A DNA stretch of 5,371 bases from Patescibacteria group bacterium (GTDB lineage: Bacteria > Patescibacteriota > UBA1384 > XYA2-FULL-43-10 > 1-14-0-10-43-13). Numbering within the stretch: position 1 is the first letter of the stretch; each line of letters opens with the position of its first letter. Under the pieces are notes generated by a model. It did no database searches. It saw only the letters and a list, made by a program, of their open reading frames with translations, and was not told the origin of the DNA. Positions 1 through 4,094 of the stretch are shown piece by piece. The position numbers and the translations under genes are program-made. The DNA lies in NCBI GenBank assembly GCA_022705465.1, contig JAKJEK010000069.1, positions 1 through 5,371 of the forward strand. Reading direction: 5' to 3'.

Positions 1-700
1 TCTGAGCTCTTTTGCCATAGTCCTTGGGAAGATAATCATTCATCGCCTTGACCTTCAGTCCTGGCATATACGACTGCAAGCCTCGCTGGATTATCTCGGC
101 ATCGGGTTTGGGGATACCGATAATATACCGAATACCCTTGTCTTTGCTAGCAACGATCTCAAGTGAATACTGCTTTTTGAATTTAAACAGCCGGCAAAGG
201 AAGCCATTCTGCCTTGCCAGGGAGTGGATCAAAGTAAATAGCTGTTCTGTAGCATAAGAGCTTTTACTAATCGAGGCCGGAAAGGTAATCTCAAGAAAAA
301 CCAGCGGTTCCAGCTTAGCTAATCTAGCTTTGAGCGAGAACTTAACAATCTTCCAGGCAATGAATATGGCCGCAATTAAAAAAAGAACCGGCAGAAGCAG
401 GCCGAGGTGAGGAGTATGCAAATCGTACAGATACGAGAAAAGACTCAGCTTCCATTCGAAGGGACCAGGGAAGAAGGTTGAGAACAAGAATATTTTTTGA
501 AAGAGGGTCAGCGACGCTTGGTGTTGAAGAGCGTTAAAAAGATCGTTGGCAAACCGGCTGCCCGAATCAAGACCGGGGTGAGCTTGAGCAAAATCATTGA
601 GAAACTTACTGGTAGCATCCGTGATGGTCGGAATCACAGAGGGTTGCGTCGTATAGTGCGGAGTTATCGGCCCATCAGGCAAACCAGTCGTTGATGACAT
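1..700 (-). CDS. N-terminal part of a membrane-anchored type IV secretion/conjugation-type ATPase-like protein (3' end cut by window edge)
   Basis: The open frame from the ATG at 700 to the left edge gives 233 residues with no stop. The first 60 or so residues are polar and Pro/Thr-rich. A moderately hydrophobic stretch lies at about 66-80 and a clear membrane helix at about 98-120, followed by a basic segment (KARLAKL). Residues about 131-225 form a soluble domain with motifs such as LEITFP, TEQLFTLIHSL, LEIVASKDKGIRYIIGIP and YMPGLKVK. From memory, this order (membrane anchor, then this domain, then a HerA/VirB4/TraG-like ATPase) matches large CPR proteins annotated as type IV secretory DNA-binding or TraC-like. 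The ATPase part would lie beyond the window, so no Walker motif can be checked. The protein probably acts at the inner membrane in DNA or protein transport. It is divergent from the recombinase operon and could be either element cargo or host chromosome. The reading frame is well supported; the function is inferred. Confidence 0.75.
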   Translation of the reverse strand, partial: MSSTTGLPDGPITPHYTTQPSVIPTITDATSKFLNDFAQAHPGLDSGSRFANDLFNALQHQASLTLFQKIFLFSTFFPGPFEWKLSLFSYLYDLHTPHLGLLLPVLFLIAAIFIAWKIVKFSLKARLAKLEPLVFLEITFPASISKSSYATEQLFTLIHSLARQNGFLCRLFKFKKQYSLEIVASKDKGIRYIIGIPKPDAEIIQRGLQSYMPGLKVKAMNDYLPKDYGKRAQ

Positions 701-713
701 GCGTTACCCTTTC

Positions 714-723
714 TCACCTCCTT
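714..723 (-). promoter_or_regulatory. Perfect Shine-Dalgarno sequence with unusually long spacer
   Basis: Read on the minus strand this is AAGGAGGTGA, a full match to the anti-Shine-Dalgarno tail of 16S rRNA. The GGAGG core is followed by 16 bases before the ATG at 700, longer than the usual 5-9. A weaker AAAGGG lies closer to the ATG, ending 6 bases before it. No in-frame alternative start lies between them, so the ATG at 700 remains the best start. Confidence 0.6.
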
Positions 724-730
724 AAAAAAA

Positions 731-742
731 TGAGTTCAATAT
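731..742 (+). repeat. Direct repeat copy 1 (TGAGTTCAATAT)
   Basis: The 12-base string TGAGTTCAATAT recurs exactly at 2745-2756, inside the 3' end of the recombinase gene, 2014 bases away and in the same orientation. Related shorter strings lie at 814-822 (TGAGTTCAA) and 924-931 (GTTCAATA). One exact 12-mer pair is about what chance predicts for a window this size. The placement around the recombinase operon is the only reason to list it. Confidence 0.35.
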
Positions 743-758
743 CTGTAGTCTCTATTTC

Positions 759-786
759 GGTATATCAAATCATGGCTAAATGTCAA
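759..786 (-). promoter_or_regulatory. Candidate sigma70-type promoter for the minus-strand secretion-type gene
   Basis: On the minus strand a perfect TTGACA (786-781) is followed after 16 bases by TATACC (764-759). The -10 box lacks the strongly conserved final T, so the match is moderate. The implied transcript would start around 752 and give a leader of about 50 bases containing the ribosome binding site. The promoter points away from the recombinase operon. Confidence 0.4.
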
Positions 787-942
787 CGCTGGGACAAGGT
801 TTTGTTGTCTCATTGAGTTCAACAACCGAACGCTAATCCTACTTTTTTGTTAGCTTGGCTACCCTGCACTAGCATTTTCTTCGCTGTACGATTTATTGTG
901 TCCTGTTTATATTATTTTTGAGTGTTCAATACATTACTTCTC

Positions 943-972
943 TTGACACTATGACCATCGCCATAGTACACT
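943..972 (+). promoter_or_regulatory. Sigma70-type promoter of the recombinase operon
   Basis: A perfect -35 box TTGACA (943-948) is followed after 18 bases by TACACT (967-972), which keeps the key T, A and final T of a -10 box. Transcription would begin near 979-981, leaving a short leader of about 20 bases that holds the strong ribosome binding site AAGGAGGAG just before the ATG at 1001. The -10 box lies inside a palindrome, which suggests repression. Confidence 0.6.
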
Positions 973-977
973 ATGGC
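948..977. promoter_or_regulatory. Palindromic operator with a third half-site over the recombinase promoter
   Basis: GCCATAGT (960-967), AC, ACTATGGC (970-977) is a perfect 8+2+8 dyad covering the -10 box. A further direct copy of ACTATG lies at 948-953, touching the -35 box, 22 bases (about two helical turns) from the ACTATG at 970. It also forms a 6-base inverted pair with CATAGT (962-967). Three half-sites on one promoter suggest cooperative binding of a dimeric repressor that blocks RNA polymerase. The regulator is not identifiable in this window. The dyad is seen directly; the operator role is inferred. Confidence 0.55.
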
Positions 978-1000
978 TATAGGAATATAAGGAGGAGAAA

Positions 1001-1336
1001 ATGGCCAACCAACTAGCACTCTTAAACGAACCGGCAATCAAAGCTCAAGATTGGATTGTTGCTCAGTTTACTACTGAGCTGCCAAAACCTCACGGTAAGG
1101 AGTCAGGCAATAAACAGATTGGCGAGGCCCTCAAAACAATCTTTCCAACCGAGAAAGAGGAAAGCTGGTTGAAACGTGCCCGGCGGATACTTGGCGAAAT
1201 CGCCGTTGGTCTTTCCGACTCTGAGCTTGAAACATATTTGACTGAGTTCGAATTTCTCCTCGACGGTTGGATTGATGAGTTTGAAAAACAACTATTTGAT
1301 AATAGAACATTAAGAGAAGTCTTGAGGGAGGGCTAA
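1001..1336 (+). CDS. Small acidic protein of unknown function, co-transcribed with the serine recombinase
   Basis: This 111-residue protein starts at an ATG placed 5 bases after a strong AAGGAGGAG ribosome binding site. I do not recognise a named family. It is predicted soluble, has no cysteine and no membrane segment, and appears mostly helical. A basic patch (WLKRARRILGE, residues about 56-66) is followed by an acidic, hydrophobic C-terminal half (residues about 71-104) ending in EFEFLLDGWIDEFEKQLFDNRTLREVL. No convincing helix-turn-helix is visible. Its TAA stop is directly followed by the recombinase ATG, so the two are translationally coupled and very likely work together. Possible roles are a recombination directionality or accessory factor, a partner that modulates the recombinase, or an autoregulator of the operon; none is proven by the sequence. 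Similar small proteins ahead of CPR serine recombinases are my recollection, not a search result. Confidence 0.85.
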   Translation: MANQLALLNEPAIKAQDWIVAQFTTELPKPHGKESGNKQIGEALKTIFPTEKEESWLKRARRILGEIAVGLSDSELETYLTEFEFLLDGWIDEFEKQLFDNRTLREVLREG

Positions 1337-2878
1337 ATGCGCGACTCATTCTATGGCAGCAAACCGTCTAAAAATAAAGCGGTCATATATTTGCGGGTTT
1401 CGACCGAGGAGCAAGTTGATAATTACTCGTTGGAAACACAGGAAAATATCTGCCGCAAAGAAGCAGAACGGCGAGAGATGGAAGTTTTACATATCTTTCG
1501 CGATGAGGGACGATCGGCAAAAACAATCGTCGGAAGATTTGCTTTGGTCGAAATGCTGGAGTTTTGCCGGAAGTACAAGAAAGAAATCGGTGCAGTAATT
1601 GTTTATCGGCTGGATCGGATCTCCAGGCAGACAGCAGATTACCTGGCTATCAGAAAGAAACTGGCCGAATGCGACGTCACGCTATTATCAGCCACCGAAC
1701 CCACCGGCAATAGTCCGACTGAAAAATTCATCGAAACAATGCTGGCCGGTTTTGCTCAGATGGACAATGACGTGAGAAGCGAGCGTTCAAAGAACGGGAT
1801 GAAAGCGCGATTTATGTCCGGTTTGAGTAATGGTTATGTTCCCCTTGGTTATAGCAGTGAAAACGGCTACCCGGTTAAAGATCCTGAAACATACGATAAG
1901 ATGAAAAAGGGCTGGGAGCTGATGCTGACCGGCACTAAGTCCCTACGTGAACTGTCGGTGATCCTTGGAAAAGAAGGATTAACTGGCAGAAGAATGAACG
2001 GGAAAAACTGCCCGCTTCGACCCCAGACGTTAAATAAGATCTTTCGCAACAAGTTTTATGCCGGAAAGATTATTTCTAAAAAGTACAGCATGGAAATTCC
2101 AGGCCAGCACCCGCCGATGATTACTGAGGAACAGTTTTACAAAGTGCAATCGATTCTTGATGGCCGGAATGTTAACCTGGCTTCACCGTTAGCCAGGCGA
2201 AACGTTGATAATCCCGATTTTCCTTTACGCCGGTTGGTTAAATGCGGCGTCTGCGGAAATTCGCTAACAGGAGGGTGGTGCAAAGGCAAAACTAAACACT
2301 ATGCCTATTACTTTTGCTCACACCGCTGCAAAGGAAGCAATACTAAACTGGCCGACCTAGATAAGGCAGTAATCGAGCGGCTTCATAGTATCAGCTTAGA
2401 GTCTAATGCATCTGATTTATTTATTGCCTGGCTTAGACGCAAATACTACGAACGGCTTTCCACGCTTCAAAAGCGGCGGGAAAGTGCTGACATAGAGCTT
2501 AAGAAGATCTACGAGTTCCGCCAAGTATTGATTGAAAAAAACATTGCCGGAACATACTCCGATGATATGTTTAAGGAACAAAACGGCATTGTCGAGGAGA
2601 AGATCAAAACGATCCAGGTTACAAAAAATGATGACTTGATCCAGAAGTACAACCTGGAAGCCATCACTAAATTTATCAAAAGCAAGTTGGAAAACATTAC
2701 CCAGACGTATCTTGATTCTTCGCTCTCAGAAAAAAGAACCCTCGTGAGTTCAATATACCCCCAAGGTATGGCATGGGGTGGAAAGAGCCTATTGAACTCT
2801 CCGATGAGCCCCTTTTTCAGCTCAATTCTAGGCTTACAGCAGGAGCCTGTAAACTTTGGTACCCTCGACAGGATTTGA
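1337..2878 (+). CDS. Large serine recombinase (site-specific integrase/resolvase family)
   Basis: The 513-residue protein cuts and rejoins DNA at att-type sites through a 5'-phosphoserine link. The N-terminal resolvase domain (about 14-150) has VIYLRVSTEEQ with catalytic Ser22 and Arg20, Gln35, a conserved GRSA and Arg67, and YRLDRISR (90-97). The recombinase domain (about 165-275) starts at GYVPLGY. A zinc ribbon follows (Cys303, Cys306, then Cys327 and Cys331), then a charged helical, probably coiled-coil segment (about 360-430) that in this family governs synapsis. The C-terminus has the SSIYPQG motif that I recall from CPR recombinases. All landmarks are present and the length is normal, so the enzyme looks intact. 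The start is preceded by GAGGGAGGG and abuts the upstream stop. The stop lies in the tRNA-Arg gene on the other strand, making residues 507-513 antisense tRNA sequence. No terminator follows the gene. Confidence 0.95.
   Translation: MRDSFYGSKPSKNKAVIYLRVSTEEQVDNYSLETQENICRKEAERREMEVLHIFRDEGRSAKTIVGRFALVEMLEFCRKYKKEIGAVIVYRLDRISRQTADYLAIRKKLAECDVTLLSATEPTGNSPTEKFIETMLAGFAQMDNDVRSERSKNGMKARFMSGLSNGYVPLGYSSENGYPVKDPETYDKMKKGWELMLTGTKSLRELSVILGKEGLTGRRMNGKNCPLRPQTLNKIFRNKFYAGKIISKKYSMEIPGQHPPMITEEQFYKVQSILDGRNVNLASPLARRNVDNPDFPLRRLVKCGVCGNSLTGGWCKGKTKHYAYYFCSHRCKGSNTKLADLDKAVIERLHSISLESNASDLFIAWLRRKYYERLSTLQKRRESADIELKKIYEFRQVLIEKNIAGTYSDDMFKEQNGIVEEKIKTIQVTKNDDLIQKYNLEAITKFIKSKLENITQTYLDSSLSEKRTLVSSIYPQGMAWGGKSLLNSPMSPFFSSILGLQQEPVNFGTLDRI
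2745..2756 (+). repeat. Direct repeat copy 2 (TGAGTTCAATAT)
   Basis: This is an exact 12-base match to 731-742. It sits in the codons for the conserved SSIYP stretch of the recombinase, so protein-level constraint may explain the string. Bases 2746-2755 are also the left arm of an inverted repeat with 2790-2799. Confidence 0.35.
2746..2799. repeat. 54-bp inverted repeat within the recombinase 3' end
   Basis: GAGTTCAATA (2746-2755) is matched by its exact reverse complement TATTGAACTC (2790-2799). The arms are 34 bases apart with the centre between 2772 and 2773. The overall span resembles the size of a serine recombinase att site with symmetric arms, but symmetry fails inside the outer 10 bases. 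A 10-bp inverted pair at this distance is not rare by chance. Confidence 0.4.
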
Positions 2879-2933
2879 ACCTGTGGCCTTCGGCTCCGGA
2901 AGCCGACGTTCTATCCAGCTGAACTACGAGGGC
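2857..2933 (-). tRNA. tRNA-Arg (anticodon CCG)
   Basis: The minus strand folds into a complete 77-base cloverleaf. The acceptor stem is GCCCTCG with CGAGGGT (G1-U72 wobble), the D stem GTTC with GAAC, the anticodon stem TCGGC with GCCGA, and the T stem ACAGG with CCTGT around the loop TTCAAAT. The anticodon loop is TTCCGGA, giving CCG (2899-2897), which reads arginine CGG codons. The CCA tail is encoded (2859-2857). The variable loop is short, as in class I tRNAs. Its 3' part (2857-2878) overlaps the end of the recombinase frame on the other strand. No GC-rich hairpin with a T run is evident just after the 3' end. Confidence 0.97.
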
Positions 2934-2950
2934 ATATGCGAACTCAGGTA

Positions 2951-2959
2951 AATATATCA
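2951..2959 (-). promoter_or_regulatory. Extended -10 promoter of tRNA-Arg
   Basis: On the minus strand TGATATATT (2959-2951) fits the extended -10 pattern TGnTATAAT with TATATT as the hexamer. It lies 17 bases before the mature tRNA 5' end, placing the transcript start about 10 bases upstream of it. I found no good -35 box at the right distance, which is compatible with an extended -10 promoter. Confidence 0.5.
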
Positions 2960-3003
2960 CAAACCATTGTTTAATGATAGCCGAACAAAATTTGTTAAGA
3001 TGC

Positions 3004-3031
3004 TTGACAAAACATAAATAACCAGTATACT
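3004..3031 (+). promoter_or_regulatory. Sigma70-type promoter of the response regulator gene
   Basis: A perfect TTGACA (3004-3009) is followed after 16 bases by TATACT (3026-3031), a near-consensus -10 box. Transcription would start around 3038, about 57 bases before the ATG at 3095. The rest of 2934-3094 holds the divergent tRNA promoter and nothing else I can identify. Confidence 0.75.
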
Positions 3032-3094
3032 AATCGGTTCCACCATTATCACCGAGTTGATCGCAGGCATCAGCCGGTATGGAAAGGAATAACC

Positions 3095-3505
3095 ATGAGA
3101 AGAAAGTCACGGCGAAACCGGAAAGTCGTTATTGTAGAAGACGACATGATGCTTGCGAGGATGTATAAAGAAAGATTGGAACAAGAAGGATACGAAGTGT
3201 TGTGGGCGCCGAATGGCATCGATGCGATGTACACGGTGCTGTCCCACTATCCCGATTTGATCATTCTTGATTTGTATTTGCCACAACGCGGTGGTTTGGG
3301 GGTCTTGCGAATACTTCGCAGTTTGCCTGAACTTAGGCAAATCCCGGTTGTCGTAGTCACAAACTACGATGATGTTGATTACCGCAGTGCAGCTGAAAGG
3401 TATGGAGTGACAGGTTTTTATAAAAAGACCGAGATTACTCCAGGTGATTTGGTTTTGGCTACCAACCACATCATCTCAGAACGATCAGCGGTAGCCAGTG
3501 AATAA
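3095..3505 (+). CDS. Stand-alone receiver (REC) domain response regulator, CheY-like
   Basis: This 136-residue protein is essentially one receiver domain that accepts a phosphoryl group from a histidine kinase. Key residues are in place: the acidic pair Glu15/Asp16 in VVIVEDD, phospho-acceptor Asp59 in LIILDLYLP, Thr89 in VVVVTNYDD, and Lys111 in GFYKKTE. The usual proline after the lysine is replaced by threonine. No DNA-binding output domain follows, so it probably works by protein contact or within a phosphorelay. The first ten residues are strongly basic (MRRKSRRNRK), an uncommon leader for a CheY-like protein. AAGGA lies 6 bases before the ATG. No kinase is encoded in the window, so its partner is unknown. 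It has its own promoter and terminator and appears to be monocistronic. Confidence 0.92.
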   Translation: MRRKSRRNRKVVIVEDDMMLARMYKERLEQEGYEVLWAPNGIDAMYTVLSHYPDLIILDLYLPQRGGLGVLRILRSLPELRQIPVVVVTNYDDVDYRSAAERYGVTGFYKKTEITPGDLVLATNHIISERSAVASE

Positions 3506-3542
3506 TTCTACATCTATACATCCATAAAGCATCTTTCCGGCG

Positions 3543-3570
3543 GCCACCCTATAATGGGTGGCTTTCGCTT
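3543..3570 (+). terminator. Rho-independent terminator after the response regulator
   Basis: GCCACCC (3543-3549) and GGGTGGC (3556-3562) form a perfect 7-bp GC-rich stem with the loop TATAAT. TTTCGCTT follows. The T run is short and interrupted, but the position 38 bases after the stop codon fits termination of the response regulator transcript. Confidence 0.8.
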
Positions 3571-3635
3571 ATCAAATACAAATAAATGCGGTTATCTTTG
3601 TGCATGTTGCTGAATATTTTTCTTCGAGAAAGTCA

Positions 3636-3641
3636 TATTAT
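3636..3641 (+). promoter_or_regulatory. Possible -10 box before the membrane protein gene
   Basis: TATTAT (3636-3641) resembles a -10 box, but no -35 box is seen at 16-18 bases. If used, transcription would start at about 3648, essentially at the ATG at 3647, implying either a leaderless message or that the ATG at 3695 is the true start. Confidence 0.3.
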
Positions 3642-3646
3642 GGGGT

Positions 3647-4030
3647 ATGAGTGGAAGCCGCCGAACGGAAAATGATGGGTGCGTTGGGGCTAGTATGGCG
3701 AAAATTGCCGTTGGTTTTTCGTGGTTATTGGTCTATACCGGGGCAGTTTTTTCCTACCTGTATGTATTCTACGAGTTTATTGCAGGTCGAATCAGTCAAA
3801 TGATATTGTGGCCTTTGGGACTTAATTTAATCGCAAATTTATACTATCCAGTTGTCAAACGTTATCACAGAAGGTGGTTGGAGGCAGTAGTCATTCTGGT
3901 GGTTGTAGTAACAACAGTTATTTCTGTACTCGCTACGATTGGCCGCTACCCGTTAGTGGCCTTTTGGCAGGGTCTGTATTTATTGTGGGTGTTGATGGTG
4001 GTTTCACTAAAATCAAATGTTTGGCGATAA
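3647..4030 (+). CDS. Small integral membrane protein of unknown function
   Basis: This 127-residue protein is dominated by hydrophobic helices. Membrane segments are predicted at about 18-46, 50-70, 79-98 and 102-121, so it probably has four passes (three if the second is not inserted). Basic stretches (KRYHRRW, about 71-77) separate segments two and three and would favour a cytoplasmic loop. I see no catalytic motif, cysteine pair or signal peptidase site, and I recognise no family. The start is uncertain. The ATG at 3647 has only a weak TGGGG ahead of it and adds a polar 16-residue leader (SGSRRTENDG...). The ATG at 3695 begins right at the first membrane helix but also has a weak upstream GGGG. 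The gene stands between two terminators, so it is transcribed alone. Sustained hydrophobic coding and fit to the flanking terminators support it as real. Confidence 0.7.
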   Translation: MSGSRRTENDGCVGASMAKIAVGFSWLLVYTGAVFSYLYVFYEFIAGRISQMILWPLGLNLIANLYYPVVKRYHRRWLEAVVILVVVVTTVISVLATIGRYPLVAFWQGLYLLWVLMVVSLKSNVWR

Positions 4031-4065
4031 AGTAACAGGAAATTAGTTCATTTAGCAGTTTTATG

Positions 4066-4093
4066 AAAAACCTGGCCAAGTGGCCAGGTTTTT
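4066..4093. terminator. Bidirectional rho-independent terminator between convergent genes
   Basis: AAAAACCTGGCCA (4066-4078), AG, TGGCCAGGTTTTT (4081-4093) is a perfect 13-bp dyad with a GC-rich core and an A run on one side mirrored by a T run on the other. It therefore ends transcription in both directions. It serves the membrane protein gene on the plus strand and the radical SAM gene on the minus strand, whose stop codon begins one base away. Confidence 0.93.
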
Positions 4094-4094
4094 A

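Noticed and set aside
497..694. Plus-strand 65-aa basic open frame
   Set aside because: It lies wholly inside the minus-strand secretion-type gene in another frame, and its Arg/Lys-rich composition is typical of an antisense shadow. It has no ribosome binding site.
704..719. GTG overlapping the strong Shine-Dalgarno as an alternative start for the left gene
   Set aside because: It is out of frame with the gene and meets a stop after about 17 codons.
802..825. TTGTTG/CAACAA inverted repeat in the divergent intergenic region
   Set aside because: It has a 6-bp arm, a 12-base spacer, no T run and no clear promoter overlap, so it is easily a chance match.
2829..2852. Short inverted repeats AGGCT/AGCCT and TTACAG/CTGTAA after the tRNA 3' end
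   Set aside because: They could form a weak hairpin at the end of the tRNA transcript, but stems are only 5-6 bp, mutually exclusive, and lack a following T run, so I do not call a terminator.
3107..3469. Minus-strand 120-aa open frame antisense to the response regulator
   Set aside because: The plus-strand frame has every receiver-domain landmark, a promoter, a ribosome binding site and a terminator. The antisense frame has no recognisable domain.
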